Shown: positions 42,442 to 51,830, counted from the stretch's first letter. The stretch: DNA of 64,000 nucleotides from Paenibacillus doosanensis (GCF_025060755.1 NZ_JANYUY010000029.1:1-64000); one strand, 5' to 3'. Numbers and translations: made by a program. Notes: generated by a model not told the origin, from the sequence alone.

Positions 42442-43246
42442 TTTTACGAATGTCTGGCCTTTCTTTTATTATTTCCCTTATGAACGCTTTCAAGGGGAAG
42501 TGGAATTGGTTACTCAGGTCCCTACCCAATTAAATGCCGCGATGGCCGCAGGCGAGATCGACATCGGTCCCATTTCGTCTTTCGCTTACGGCGAGCATTG
42601 CGAGCAGTACGTGCTGCTGCCGGATATGTCCGTCAGCGCTTTTCGTCAGGTTCAGTCCATATTGCTGTTTCACCGGAAGCCGCTGAGCGAGCTGTCGGGA
42701 GCTTCGGTCGCTCTGCCCACGACATCGGCAACCTCCGTCAATCTGCTTAAAATTATTTTGCAGCGGTTTTATGGGGTTGAGCCGGTTTATCATGATGCGG
42801 CGCCCGTGCTGAACGACATGATGCGCACGGCCGATGCGGCTCTATTGATCGGCGACCACGCAATCCGGGAAAGCTGGCTTCCGCACGGCTGGCACGTGAC
42901 CGATCTTGCCGAGGAATGGACGCGCCGAACGGGGCAGTGGATGTCGTTTGCCGTATGTGCTGTCCGCAAGCAGGAGGCGGAGCGTCATCCGGAGCTGATC
43001 GCCCGCGTCTACGAAGGCTTCATGGAAAGCAAACGCAAATCGCTTGGCGATATGACGGCTCTCGTACAGGAAGCGCAGCGGCAGATCGGCGGGGACGCCG
43101 CTTATTGGCAGCGGTATTTCTCGACGTTAACGTACGAGTTCGGTCCGGATCAGCAAGCGGGATTGCAGCTGTACTACCGCTATGCATGGGAGCTCGGCTT
43201 GCTCAATAAACAAGTGCCGATTCAATTGTGGAACGACAAATACTGA
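42404..43246 (+). CDS. mqnA: Chorismate dehydratase MqnA (futalosine pathway)
   Basis: Converts chorismate to 3-enolpyruvylbenzoate, the entry step of the futalosine route to menaquinone. The 280-residue protein has the periplasmic-binding-like fold of the family: RIGRIDFTNVWPFFY at the start, TQLNAAMAAGEIDIGPISSF, and ALLIGDHAIRE. ATG 42404 is chosen (GGGGGAC about 8 nt upstream); upstream in-frame ATG 42362 lies deep in ubiX. It draws on chorismate made by aroB-aroC products nearby. Confidence 0.9.
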   Translation: MRRSQAIRIGRIDFTNVWPFFYYFPYERFQGEVELVTQVPTQLNAAMAAGEIDIGPISSFAYGEHCEQYVLLPDMSVSAFRQVQSILLFHRKPLSELSGASVALPTTSATSVNLLKIILQRFYGVEPVYHDAAPVLNDMMRTADAALLIGDHAIRESWLPHGWHVTDLAEEWTRRTGQWMSFAVCAVRKQEAERHPELIARVYEGFMESKRKSLGDMTALVQEAQRQIGGDAAYWQRYFSTLTYEFGPDQQAGLQLYYRYAWELGLLNKQVPIQLWNDKY

Positions 43247-43260
43247 ACACAGGTGACGGA

Positions 43261-44235
43261 ATGAAACTGATTGAGCTGTACGCAAAAATGAAAAAGGATA
43301 TTTCGTACATAGAGAAAGAGCTGGAACGAAGTATCGACACCGATCACGCCATGCTGCGCGAGACGTCGGTACATTTGCTTAAGGCAGGCGGCAAAAGAAT
43401 CCGGCCTATTTTTGTTCTGCTCGGTGCGAAATTCGGCACCTACGATTTGACCCGCGTCAAGCATGTAGCGGTGCCTCTGGAATTAATACATATGGCTTCG
43501 CTTGTTCACGACGACGTGATCGACGATGCGGAAACCCGCCGCGGCCAACTGACCGTCCGCTCCAAATGGGATAACCGGGTCGCCATGTTCACGGGCGATT
43601 ATATTTTTGCCAAAGCGCTTCACGTAGCGACCGGCCTGGGCAATCCCGCGATACACCAAACGTTGTCCAAGGCGATACTGGAGATGAGCATCGGCGAGAT
43701 GGAGCAAATCCGCCTTTTCTTCAACGCGGAGCAGACGGTGCGCGACTACTTGCTTAGAATCCGCCGGAAGACGGCGCTGCTGATCGCGATAAGCTGCCAG
43801 CTCGGAGCTATTGCGGCCGATGCGGACGAATGGGTATCGAACCGGTTGTATTCGTTCGGCTACAACGTGGGGATGGCTTTTCAGATAAGAGACGATCTGC
43901 TCGATCTGTGCGGCACGGAGAAGGAGATCGGCAAGCCTCCGGGCAGCGATATCCGGCAGGGCAATATCACGATCCCGGTCATTTATGCGCTGCGGGAGCC
44001 CGGACTGCAGGCGCCGCTCATGCAGGAGCTGCGGAGAATTCAGGAGGCCGACGGCCAAATCGACGTCAGCCGGTTTATCGGGTTGATCCGCGGCAGTCAA
44101 GGCATCAGGCAGGCGGAAGAGCTGGCCAACCGCTATATCGACAAAGCGATTGCCGTTCTGCACAGCTTGCCGGACATACAGGCCAAGAAAGATTTGATCG
44201 GCGTAGCCCATTTTATCGGCAATCGTTCTTATTAA
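43261..44235 (+). CDS. hepT: Heptaprenyl diphosphate synthase component II
   Basis: Catalytic trans-prenyltransferase that extends farnesyl diphosphate with isopentenyl units to C35. The 324-residue protein has the first Asp-rich motif HDDVIDDAETRRG, the second IRDDLLDL, and GGKRIRP for diphosphate binding. ATG 43261 follows ACAGGTGACGG, 14 nt after mqnA. Pairs with HepS (39316). Confidence 0.95.
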   Translation: MKLIELYAKMKKDISYIEKELERSIDTDHAMLRETSVHLLKAGGKRIRPIFVLLGAKFGTYDLTRVKHVAVPLELIHMASLVHDDVIDDAETRRGQLTVRSKWDNRVAMFTGDYIFAKALHVATGLGNPAIHQTLSKAILEMSIGEMEQIRLFFNAEQTVRDYLLRIRRKTALLIAISCQLGAIAADADEWVSNRLYSFGYNVGMAFQIRDDLLDLCGTEKEIGKPPGSDIRQGNITIPVIYALREPGLQAPLMQELRRIQEADGQIDVSRFIGLIRGSQGIRQAEELANRYIDKAIAVLHSLPDIQAKKDLIGVAHFIGNRSY

Positions 44236-44301
44236 ACGTTAAAACGGTTTATTATCATGCGGTTTATGTGATATATTGGGAAGAAAAGGGGGAATAGAGG
44301 G

Positions 44302-44745
44302 ATGGAACGCACTTTTCTAATGGTCAAGCCCGACGGCGTCCAACGCGGTCTTATCGGCGAAATCGTCAAACGATTCGAGCAAAAAGGATTTCAGCTCGTC
44401 GGCGCCAAGCTGATCCAAGTGACGGCAGAGCTGGCGGAGCGGCATTACGAAGAGCATAAAGGAAAAGATTTCTACGATCGATTGGTCGATTTCATCACGT
44501 CCGGTCCCGTATTTGCCATGGTATGGGAAGGGGATCAGGTCGTCGCATTATCCAGAGCGATGATCGGCAAAACCAGCGCCCTGGACGCGGCCCCGGGAAC
44601 GATTCGAAGCGATTATGCCATACATACGAATTATAATTTGATTCACGGTTCCGATTCTCCGGAAAGCGCGCAAAGAGAGATTGCCAATTTCTTCGCCGAG
44701 CACGAGTTGTTGAATTACAGCAAAGTCATAAGCCAGTGGATCTAG
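44302..44745 (+). CDS. ndk: Nucleoside diphosphate kinase
   Basis: Exchanges terminal phosphates between nucleoside tri- and diphosphates through a phosphohistidine. The 147-residue protein carries H115 in [12 protein letters not shown], plus [18 protein letters not shown] 44302 follows AAAAGGGGGAATAGAGGG. The order hepT-ndk-cheR-aroC is as in B. subtilis. Confidence 0.97.
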   Translation: MERTFLMVKPDGVQRGLIGEIVKRFEQKGFQLVGAKLIQVTAELAERHYEEHKGKDFYDRLVDFITSGPVFAMVWEGDQVVALSRAMIGKTSALDAAPGTIRSDYAIHTNYNLIHGSDSPESAQREIANFFAEHELLNYSKVISQWI

Positions 44746-44760
44746 GGTGAGGAGACCGGC

Positions 44761-45540
44761 ATGGAGGATCAGGATTTTCTGCTGTTCATCAAAAAGGTAA
44801 AAGATTACACGTCTATCGATTTGGCGCAATATAAAGAAGCCCAGATGAAACGGCGGCTGACTACGCTGCGGATGAAGAAGGGGTACGACTCGTTCGCTTC
44901 CTTTTTCGAGGCGATGACGAAGGATAAGGAATTGTTCTACGAATTTCTCGACCGGATGACGATTAACGTATCCGAATTTTGGCGCAATCCGAATCGGTGG
45001 GAAGTTCTGGAAAAACAGTTTCTGCCCGAAATGCTGCGCAAAACCCGCAAGCTGAAATGCTGGAGCGCCGCTTGCTCGACGGGGGAGGAGCCCTACACGC
45101 TGGCGATGATTTTGGCGGAGCTCGGCGCGCTGCAGGATGCGCAGCTGGTGGCCACGGATCTCGACGAGGGCGCGCTGGCCAAGGCGAAGAAGGCCGTATA
45201 TTCCGATCGTTCGATCCGGGATGTGCCGCAAGCGTACTTGAAAAAATATTATAAGCAGGAAAATATGACGTTTTCGATTGCGGACGGACTGAAGCGAGAA
45301 ATTCGCTTTCAGAAGCAAAATTTGCTCATCGATCCGTTCGATACGCAGTTCGACTTGATTATTTGCCGTAACGTCATGATCTATTTTACGGAAGAAGCCA
45401 AGCACTTGTTATATCATAAATTCGCCAATGCGCTGAAGCCGGGAGGCATCTTGTTTGTCGGCAGCACGGAACAAATTTTCTCTCCGGGACAATATGAGCT
45501 TGAGCCTGCGGAAACGTTCTTTTATCGGAAAAAAGGCTAA
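44761..45540 (+). CDS. cheR: Chemotaxis protein methyltransferase CheR
   Basis: Methylates glutamates of chemoreceptors with S-adenosylmethionine. The 259-residue protein has the N-terminal helical domain, then CWSAACSTGEEPYTLAM (SAM motif), ATDLDEGALAKAK and DLIICRNVMIYFT. ATG 44761 follows GGTGAGGAGACC, 15 nt after ndk. No other chemotaxis gene is close, as in B. subtilis. Confidence 0.95.
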   Translation: MEDQDFLLFIKKVKDYTSIDLAQYKEAQMKRRLTTLRMKKGYDSFASFFEAMTKDKELFYEFLDRMTINVSEFWRNPNRWEVLEKQFLPEMLRKTRKLKCWSAACSTGEEPYTLAMILAELGALQDAQLVATDLDEGALAKAKKAVYSDRSIRDVPQAYLKKYYKQENMTFSIADGLKREIRFQKQNLLIDPFDTQFDLIICRNVMIYFTEEAKHLLYHKFANALKPGGILFVGSTEQIFSPGQYELEPAETFFYRKKG

Positions 45541-45620
45541 AAAAGCGGAAGCCATGTATAACTTTTTCCATCTGTTCCTATACTGTGAATAATCGACAAA
45601 AATCTGCAGGAGGGGATTCG

Positions 45621-45785
45621 GTGGATAAACGAAAAGTGATCATGGCTTATCGAAGAGGATTTATTACGGTGCAGGAATGCGCGCAAATTATGGGAATCGA
45701 TTCTTTGCAAGTGATGGGGATGATGGAGGACCCGGAGCTGAAAGAGCTTCCGAGTCCGTTCAAGAAGCAGCCCGTCAACGGCTGA
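45621..45785 (+). CDS. Small helix-turn-helix-like protein, unknown function
   Basis: A 54-residue protein from GTG 45621, after CAGGAGGGG. The segment RRGFITVQECAQIMGIDSLQVMGMM looks like a helix-turn-helix, with a short polar tail. It lies between cheR and aroC and has its own terminator. I know no named family; similar small genes may occur at this place in relatives. Confidence 0.6.
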   Translation: MDKRKVIMAYRRGFITVQECAQIMGIDSLQVMGMMEDPELKELPSPFKKQPVNG

Positions 45786-45815
45786 TAGAGCAGGAAGCAC
45801 TACGATTGAGCGAAG

Positions 45816-45860
45816 ATGCGCCGCTGCGGGGTACGAGCCCTAAGCGGGGCATCTTTTTTT
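45816..45860 (+). terminator. Terminator before the aro supraoperon
   Basis: GATGC...CGCT (from 45812) pairs with AGCG...GCATC (ending 45852), with an inner GGG/CCC pair, followed by seven T. It isolates the cheR transcript from the aroC promoter. The remaining 45861-45971 holds nothing I recognise. Confidence 0.82.
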
Positions 45861-45971
45861 GCGCCCGGAAACGATGCTAATCGGATTTCCGTACAGGGAG
45901 GGCTTTATTCAGATTTGCGCATTCCGCCGCGGACGGCCCTAGACGCTCGGCCCGGGATTTGAGTCCGTTTC

Positions 45972-46000
45972 TTGTCAAACGGTGGCGCCTATACTATAAT
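45972..46000 (+). promoter_or_regulatory. Sigma-A promoter of the aro supraoperon
   Basis: TTGTCA (45972-45977), 17-nt spacer, perfect TATAAT (45995-46000), about 84 nt before aroC. Confidence 0.8.
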
Positions 46001-46090
46001 TAGCACATGAATGGAGTACATAAAAGCGCTAAAGCGTGCCGGTCGGTTATTGCTGCGTTTTTGGGGATAGGATGAAAGGGGACAACGAGT

Positions 46091-47254
46091 GTGAGATATT
46101 TAACAGCAGGGGAAACGCACGGTCCGCAGCTTACTGCGATTATCGAAGGGTTTCCGAGCAATGTAACCATCGATTTTGAACAAGTGAATTTTCAATTGGC
46201 GCGCCGGCAAAAAGGGTATGGACGCGGACGCCGCATGCAGATTGAGAAAGATACCGCGAGCATTGTCGGCGGCGTAAGACACGGCAAAACAACAGGCGCT
46301 CCGATCGCTCTCGTCGTGGAGAACAACGACTGGAAGCATTGGACGAGCGTAATGAATATCGAACCGATCGAAGGCAACGACGAGACGAAGCGCAGGGTAA
46401 ACCGGCCGCGTCCGGGTCATGCCGATTTGAACGGCGGTTTGAAATATAATCAAAAAGATTTGCGCAACATTTTGGAACGGTCCAGCGCCCGGGAGACGAC
46501 GATGCGTGTGGCTATCGGCGCGGTAGCCCGTCAATTGCTGTCCGCATTCGGCATTAAAGTGGCCAGTCAAGTAATCCGCATCGGCGAGGTGGAAGTGAAC
46601 CGCCAGGAGCTGCCGATCGACGATTTGATCCGCATTACCGAGGAATCGCCGCTGCGCGTGGTCGATAAGGAAGCCGAAGCGCGTATGATCGCGGCGATCG
46701 ACGCGGCGAAGGAAGACGGAGATACGCTCGGTGGCATCGTGGAATGCGTGATCGAAGGCGTGCCTGTCGGGCTCGGCAGCCATGTGCAATGGGACCGCAA
46801 GCTGGACGGACGCATCGCGCAGGCGGTTTTGTCGATCCAAGCGTTCAAGGGCTGCGAGATCGGCATCGGTTTCGAAGCGGCTAAGCTGAGAGGCTCCAAA
46901 GTACACGACGAGATCATGTATGAGGAGGGAAGAGGCTTCTATCGCGCTTCCAACCGTGCGGGAGGCTTCGAAGGCGGCATGACGACCGGCGAGCCTATCG
47001 TCGTACGCGGCGTCATGAAGCCGATCTCGACACTGTACAAAGCGCTGCAGAGCGTCGATATCGATACGAAGGAAGCGTTCACCGCTCAGGTGGAGCGTTC
47101 CGATACTTGCGCCGTAGCGGCAGCGGGCGTCATTATGGAAAATATCGTTGCCTGGGAAGTGGCAAGCGCGTTTCTCGACAAGTTCGGCGGAGATTCTCTG
47201 GAGGAGATTCGCAACAATTACAACAGCTTTTTGGAGCAAGTGAAAAGTTACTAG
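46091..47254 (+). CDS. aroC: Chorismate synthase
   Basis: Makes chorismate from EPSP using reduced FMN. (The gene is called aroF in B. subtilis.) The 387-residue protein has the family signatures [18 protein letters not shown], the [15 protein letters not shown] block and [18 protein letters not shown] 46091 follows AAAGGGGACAACGA. First gene of the aromatic supraoperon. The product feeds trp, tyr/phe and, through MqnA, menaquinone. Confidence 0.96.
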   Translation: MRYLTAGETHGPQLTAIIEGFPSNVTIDFEQVNFQLARRQKGYGRGRRMQIEKDTASIVGGVRHGKTTGAPIALVVENNDWKHWTSVMNIEPIEGNDETKRRVNRPRPGHADLNGGLKYNQKDLRNILERSSARETTMRVAIGAVARQLLSAFGIKVASQVIRIGEVEVNRQELPIDDLIRITEESPLRVVDKEAEARMIAAIDAAKEDGDTLGGIVECVIEGVPVGLGSHVQWDRKLDGRIAQAVLSIQAFKGCEIGIGFEAAKLRGSKVHDEIMYEEGRGFYRASNRAGGFEGGMTTGEPIVVRGVMKPISTLYKALQSVDIDTKEAFTAQVERSDTCAVAAAGVIMENIVAWEVASAFLDKFGGDSLEEIRNNYNSFLEQVKSY

Positions 47255-47274
47255 AGGAAAGAGGCGAGGACCGG

Positions 47275-48369
47275 ATGAAGGAGCTAACGGTTGATTTAGG
47301 GGAACGATCGTATCCGATTTATATCGGCGAAGGGATTTTGGATCAAATCGGCGGCTTGTTCGATAAGCACGGCATCAGCAAAATTTCTCCGATCCTGCTG
47401 GTTACCGATTCGCATGTTGCAGAGCATCACCTGGCTCCGGTTATGGGCAAGCTTCAGGAGTCGGGTTACTCCGTCGTCTCCCATATCGTAGCCGCGGGAG
47501 AGAAGTCCAAATCGCTCGGCGTGCTGGAGGATATCGTAACGACGGCACTGCAGGCCGGGCTCGACCGCAAGTCCACAGTTGTCGCTTTGGGCGGCGGCGT
47601 CGTCGGGGATTTGGCCGGCTTCGTGGCGGCAAGCTACATGCGGGGCATCCGTTTCGTGCAAATTCCGACGACGATTCTGGCCCACGACAGCAGCGTTGGC
47701 GGCAAAGTGGCGGTGAACCATCCGCTCGCCAAAAACATTATCGGCGCGTTCCATCAGCCGGAAATGGTACTGTACGACACGGCGACTCTGCAATCGCTGC
47801 CGGAGCGCATCGTGCGCGAAGGGCTGTCCGAGATGATCAAGCACGGCTTGATCTGGGACGCCGAGTTTACGCAGTGGATGGAAGACAACGCCGAGAAGCT
47901 GATCGCGCTCGACCAGGAAGCGCTGCAGTACGGACTGTACCAGGGCTGTAAGGTGAAATCGATCGTCGTGTCCCAGGATGAGAAGGAGAACGATCTGCGG
48001 GCTATTCTCAATCTCGGCCATACGATAGGCCATGCTCTGGAAGCGGTGGCCAATTACAATGAGCTGCATCACGGGGAAGCGATCTCTATAGGGATGGTCG
48101 GCTCGGCGAAGCTGGCGATGAAGCTGGGTTATCCCGAGCCTATTTATACGACGACCAAACGTATTTTGCAAAAATTCGGCCTGCCGACGCGCATTCCCGC
48201 TCATCTGGATACGGATGCGATCATGAGCGCGATGATGCATGACAAGAAGTTCAAAGAAGGTACGATGGTATTTATTATTCCGACGGCTATCGGCAAGGTG
48301 GAAATCAATAAAAACGTATCTACGGCATGGGTAAGAGATGTCGTAGAGCAATTGAAACAGGAGGCTTGA
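47275..48369 (+). CDS. aroB: 3-dehydroquinate synthase
   Basis: Cyclises DAHP to 3-dehydroquinate, using NAD and a divalent metal. The 364-residue protein has GGGVVGDLAGFVAASYMRG (NAD site), the metal ligands in SEMIKHGL and LGHTIGHALE, and HHGEAISIGM. ATG 47275 follows GAGGCGAGG. Immediately followed by aroH. Confidence 0.96.
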   Translation: MKELTVDLGERSYPIYIGEGILDQIGGLFDKHGISKISPILLVTDSHVAEHHLAPVMGKLQESGYSVVSHIVAAGEKSKSLGVLEDIVTTALQAGLDRKSTVVALGGGVVGDLAGFVAASYMRGIRFVQIPTTILAHDSSVGGKVAVNHPLAKNIIGAFHQPEMVLYDTATLQSLPERIVREGLSEMIKHGLIWDAEFTQWMEDNAEKLIALDQEALQYGLYQGCKVKSIVVSQDEKENDLRAILNLGHTIGHALEAVANYNELHHGEAISIGMVGSAKLAMKLGYPEPIYTTTKRILQKFGLPTRIPAHLDTDAIMSAMMHDKKFKEGTMVFIIPTAIGKVEINKNVSTAWVRDVVEQLKQEA

Positions 48370-48371
48370 CC

Positions 48372-48749
48372 ATGTTTGTTCGAGGTATTCGCGGCGCCAC
48401 GACCGTGGAGCATGACGAGAAAAATGAAATTTTAAGCGCGACGACGGAGTTGTTGAATCAAATCATCGTTGAAAACGGAATTAAACCGGATGAGCTTGCT
48501 TGTGTATTCGTTACGGTGACAAGCGATCTGACCAGTACGTTCCCCGCTCAAGCGATCCGCCAGCTTCCGGGCTGGGAGCTTGTACCGCTGATGTGTTCTC
48601 TGGAAGTTCCCGTAGAAGGTGCGCTGCCAAAGTGCATTCGGCTCATGGTAATGGCCAATACGGAGAAAAAGCAGGACGAGATCGTTCATGTTTATTTGAA
48701 AGAGGCTATGCGTCTTCGTCCCGATTTATCTAAATTGACAAAAGCATAA
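48372..48749 (+). CDS. aroH: Chorismate mutase, AroH type
   Basis: Monofunctional trimeric chorismate mutase, converting chorismate to prephenate. The 125-residue protein has RGIRGATTVEHDE (active-site Arg), FPAQAIRQLPGWELVPLMC and the C-terminal KCIRLMVM. ATG 48372 lies 2 nt after the aroB stop, with ACAGGAGGC upstream. The trp promoter begins within its last codons. Confidence 0.96.
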   Translation: MFVRGIRGATTVEHDEKNEILSATTELLNQIIVENGIKPDELACVFVTVTSDLTSTFPAQAIRQLPGWELVPLMCSLEVPVEGALPKCIRLMVMANTEKKQDEIVHVYLKEAMRLRPDLSKLTKA

Positions 48750-48764
48750 GCGGCATAGTATAGT
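48735..48764 (+). promoter_or_regulatory. Sigma-A promoter of the trp operon
   Basis: Perfect TTGACA (48735-48740) inside the end of aroH, 18-nt spacer, TATAGT (48759-48764). Transcription from about 48771 gives a 400-nt leader ahead of trpE. Confidence 0.78.
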
Positions 48765-48790
48765 TATGGTAGCTGATTTGTTAGTTGATT

Positions 48791-48843
48791 GAGAAGAGAA
48801 GAGAGTTTTAGAGCAGAGTAGAGCCTAGTTGAGATGAGCCGAG
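48791..48843 (+). promoter_or_regulatory. TRAP binding site in the trp leader
   Basis: GAG or TAG triplets occur at exact 5-nt steps: 48791, 48796, 48801, 48811, 48816, 48821, 48826 (TAG), 48831, 48836 and 48841. The only gap in register is 48806 (TTT). That makes 11 positions, matching an 11-subunit TRAP ring. TRAP encoded at 38361 is the obvious partner. Binding would hide GTAGAG (48818-48823), which could otherwise pair with CTCTAC of the terminator. Spacing of 2 nt is the preferred TRAP spacing. Confidence 0.93.
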
Positions 48844-48948
48844 TAAAGTACTTAAGCCTATGGTGCAGTTGTTGCGAGCACTTATATTTCTTATTGTCAT
48901 CGATAAGATGATGCCAGGGCTAAGTATGTTTATGATCATCTAAAAACC

Positions 48949-48976
48949 GCCTCTACTTTGACGTAGAGGCTTTTTT
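48949..48976 (+). terminator. trp attenuator terminator
   Basis: GCCTCTAC (48949-48956), 6-nt loop, GTAGAGGC (48963-48970) and TTTTTT (48971-48976). It lies after the TRAP site and about 200 nt before trpE, so termination here gives the attenuated transcript. Confidence 0.92.
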
Positions 48977-49060
48977 AATTGTTTAGGAAATGATGCGCAG
49001 CAATATCCTGTGGAAATCCGGGGGCTCTCCCGAAAGTAATGGGAATGAGCTTCAGAGCAT

Positions 49061-49086
49061 CACGTCACTTTTGGGGGATTTGTTCT
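49061..49086 (+). repeat. 26-bp intergenic repeat, copy 2
   Basis: Exact second copy of the sequence at 20441-20466. It is in the trp leader, downstream of the attenuator terminator and 92 nt before trpE, so it is part of the full-length trp mRNA. Confidence 0.7.
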
Positions 49087-49177
49087 TGTTGAAAATACCC
49101 GTTGGCGGGCAAACAAGCAGAAAGCCGGCTTTCCGAAGGGGAAGCTGAGGCTGAGACGAGAAGAGGAGAGATTCGAT

Positions 49178-50716
49178 ATGTACACACCAGAAGCAAAGGA
49201 AGTTATCCGGCTGGCGAAGCAGTATAATTTGATCCCGGTCGTCCGGTCTTTAATGGCCGACACGGAAACGCCGATTCGCGTGTTCCAGCACTTTTACGAG
49301 GAGAAGAGAGCCTTCCTGCTGGAAAGCGTCGAGGGCGGCGTGAAATGGGCGCGGTATTCCTTTATCGGAACCGATCCGTTTATGATGATCACGGCCAAAG
49401 ACGGTGTGACGAAAATCGAGAGTCAGAAAGAAACCAAACATTCCATCGAGAAACCGATCGACGTGCTGAAAGCTTACCTGCGGGCGTATTCGAGCCCTGC
49501 GTTTCCGGATTTGCCGCGGTTTACGGGCGGAGCCGTCGGATTCTTCGGTTACGATTTGCTGCAATATTACGAAAAATTGCCGGCGCACCGCAATGACGAC
49601 CTGCACATGAACGATATTCAGTTTATGTTCTGCGATCAAGTGATCGTATTCGATCATTTCAAGCAGCAGATTAAGGTCATCGCCAACGTCCATGTTCCCC
49701 AGCATGGCTCGGACGCGGAGATTGTGGCCGCTTATGAAGCGACCTGCGCCAAAATCGACGAAACGATCGAGCGTTTGAAGCGTCCGCTTCCTGCGCTGTC
49801 GATGCAGCAGCATCCGATTCCGGAAGACGTGGAAATCGGCGAGCTAAAGTCCAACCTGACGAAGGAGCAGTACGTCGCCAATGTGGAGAAAGCGAAGGAG
49901 TACATTCGTTCCGGCGATATATTCCAAGTAGTGCTGTCGCAGCGGTTCGAGATCGAAACCGACGTATCGCCGCTGCACGTATACCGTATTTTGCGGACGA
50001 TGAACCCTTCGCCTTACATGTACTGCCTCAAGATGGACGACGAAGTGATCGTGGGGACCTCTCCGGAGCTGCTCGTCCGCGTCGAAGACGAGAAGGTCGA
50101 GACGATGCCGATTGCCGGAACGCGCCCGCGGGGCAAAACGCCGGAGGAAGACGAAGCGTTCGAGCGCGAGCTGCTGGCCGACGAGAAGGAGCGCGCCGAG
50201 CATCTGATGCTGGTCGACCTCGGACGCAACGACATCGGCAGAGTATCCGAATTCGGCAGCGTGCGCTGCGACACCTTCATGCAAGTGGAGCGCTACTCGC
50301 ATGTTATGCACATCGTATCGAATGTCACCGGGAAGATTGCCAAGGATAAAGATTTCTTCGACGCGTTCATCTCGTGCTTGCCTGCGGGCACCGTATCGGG
50401 AGCGCCGAAGCTGAGAGCGATGGAAATTATAGCGGAAGTGGAGAATGAAGCTCGCGGCGCTTATGCCGGAGCTATCGGATATTTGGGCTTTTCCGGCAAT
50501 ATGGATACTTGCATCACGATCCGTACCATTATTTTCAAAAAAGGTAAGGCGTACGTGCAGGCGGGAGCGGGAATCGTATGGGATTCCGTCGCCGAGAGCG
50601 AGTATCAGGAGACCGTCAACAAAGCGAAGGGGATGCTGAAGTCGATTCGCACGGCCGAAGCCGTATTCGCCCCTAGACCGGTAGCTCACAGCGTCATCAA
50701 CCACGACTACTATTAA
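49178..50716 (+). CDS. trpE: Anthranilate synthase component I
   Basis: Converts chorismate and ammonia (or glutamine via an amidotransferase subunit) to anthranilate. The 512-residue protein has the N-terminal tryptophan-binding LLES element (AFLLESVEGG), and catalytic blocks PSPYMYCLKMDDEVIVGTSPE, GTRPRGKTPEEDE, LMLVDLGRNDIG and GAPKLRAMEII. ATG 49178 follows AGAAGAGGAGAG. No trpG is in the operon, so the amidotransferase is probably shared with folate synthesis and encoded elsewhere, as in B. subtilis. Confidence 0.96.
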   Translation: MYTPEAKEVIRLAKQYNLIPVVRSLMADTETPIRVFQHFYEEKRAFLLESVEGGVKWARYSFIGTDPFMMITAKDGVTKIESQKETKHSIEKPIDVLKAYLRAYSSPAFPDLPRFTGGAVGFFGYDLLQYYEKLPAHRNDDLHMNDIQFMFCDQVIVFDHFKQQIKVIANVHVPQHGSDAEIVAAYEATCAKIDETIERLKRPLPALSMQQHPIPEDVEIGELKSNLTKEQYVANVEKAKEYIRSGDIFQVVLSQRFEIETDVSPLHVYRILRTMNPSPYMYCLKMDDEVIVGTSPELLVRVEDEKVETMPIAGTRPRGKTPEEDEAFERELLADEKERAEHLMLVDLGRNDIGRVSEFGSVRCDTFMQVERYSHVMHIVSNVTGKIAKDKDFFDAFISCLPAGTVSGAPKLRAMEIIAEVENEARGAYAGAIGYLGFSGNMDTCITIRTIIFKKGKAYVQAGAGIVWDSVAESEYQETVNKAKGMLKSIRTAEAVFAPRPVAHSVINHDYY

Positions 50717-50789
50717 TTCGAATCTCTGTCGGCCGAGGGCTTCGGAGCCATTGTCGGCTGCTTAAAGAACTTATGGGGAGGCAGTTTAC

Positions 50790-51830
50790 ATGGAAAATCA
50801 ATTTACGGTACAACAGGCGCTTCAACAATTGATCGGATTGCATCATTTGACCCGCGCGGAAGCTAGAGGGGTCATGTCCGACATTATGGACGGATTGGCT
50901 ACGCCTTCGCAGATCGGGAGCTTCCTGACGGCGCTTCGGATGAAAGGCGAAACGATAGAGGAAATTACCGGCTTCGCCGAAGCGATGAGAATGAAGGCGA
51001 ACCGGGTGGAGACCGAGCAGTTCAATCTGCTCGATACTTGCGGAACGGGCGGCGACGGCGCCGACACGTTCAACATCTCGACGACCGCGGCGATTGTAGC
51101 GGCGGCGGGCGGTATCCGGGTCGCCAAGCACGGCAACCGGGCGATGTCGAGCAAGAGCGGCAGCGCCGACGTGCTGGAAGCGCTCGGCGTCAATATCGAG
51201 CTGAATCAGGAGCAGGCCGCTGAATGTCTGAAGCATGTAGGCATCTGCTTCATGTTCGCCCAGCGTTACCACCAATCGATGAAACACGCCGCGCTGCCTC
51301 GCAAAGAGCTCGGCTTCCGGACGGTGTTCAATCTGCTCGGACCGCTGACGAATCCGGCCGGAGCCGATCGTCAGGTACTCGGTATCTTCGATCGCGGCAA
51401 AACGGAGACGATGGCCCATGTAATGCGGGCTCTGGGCGTGAAAAGAGCGCTTGTCGTAGCCAGCTTCGACGGTCTCGACGAAATTAGCATCTCCGACGCG
51501 ACGCAGGTGACCGAGCTGAAGAACGAAGAGATCGTCACCTACGAAATCACGCCGGATCTGCTCGGCTTGCGCAGCGCCAGCCTGAAGGAAGTGATCGGCG
51601 GCGACGCGGCGGTCAATGCGGAAATTATTCACAGCGTGTTCCAGGGAGCGCAGGGCGCATGCCGCGATATCGTGCTCGCCAACGCGGGAGCCTGCTTCTA
51701 CGTTACGGGAATATGCGCCACCTTGCAGGAAGGCGTCAAATATGCGGCTCATGTGATCGACTCGCGCCAGGCGCTAGGCAAACTGCAGGAGCTAGTCCAA
51801 TTTACGGGAGAAATCAGACATGTTTCTTGA
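50790..51830 (+). CDS. trpD: Anthranilate phosphoribosyltransferase
   Basis: Transfers phosphoribose from PRPP to anthranilate. The 346-residue protein has the PRPP loop CGTGGDGADTFNIST, KHGNRAMSSKSGSADVLEALG and LPRKELGFRTVFNLLGPLTNP. ATG 50790 follows GGGGAGGC. Overlaps trpC by 11 nt. Confidence 0.96.
   Translation: MENQFTVQQALQQLIGLHHLTRAEARGVMSDIMDGLATPSQIGSFLTALRMKGETIEEITGFAEAMRMKANRVETEQFNLLDTCGTGGDGADTFNISTTAAIVAAAGGIRVAKHGNRAMSSKSGSADVLEALGVNIELNQEQAAECLKHVGICFMFAQRYHQSMKHAALPRKELGFRTVFNLLGPLTNPAGADRQVLGIFDRGKTETMAHVMRALGVKRALVVASFDGLDEISISDATQVTELKNEEIVTYEITPDLLGLRSASLKEVIGGDAAVNAEIIHSVFQGAQGACRDIVLANAGACFYVTGICATLQEGVKYAAHVIDSRQALGKLQELVQFTGEIRHVS

Noticed and set aside
46100-47239. 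379-codon open frame opposite aroC
   Set aside because: Antisense shadow; aroC motifs on the + strand are unambiguous.
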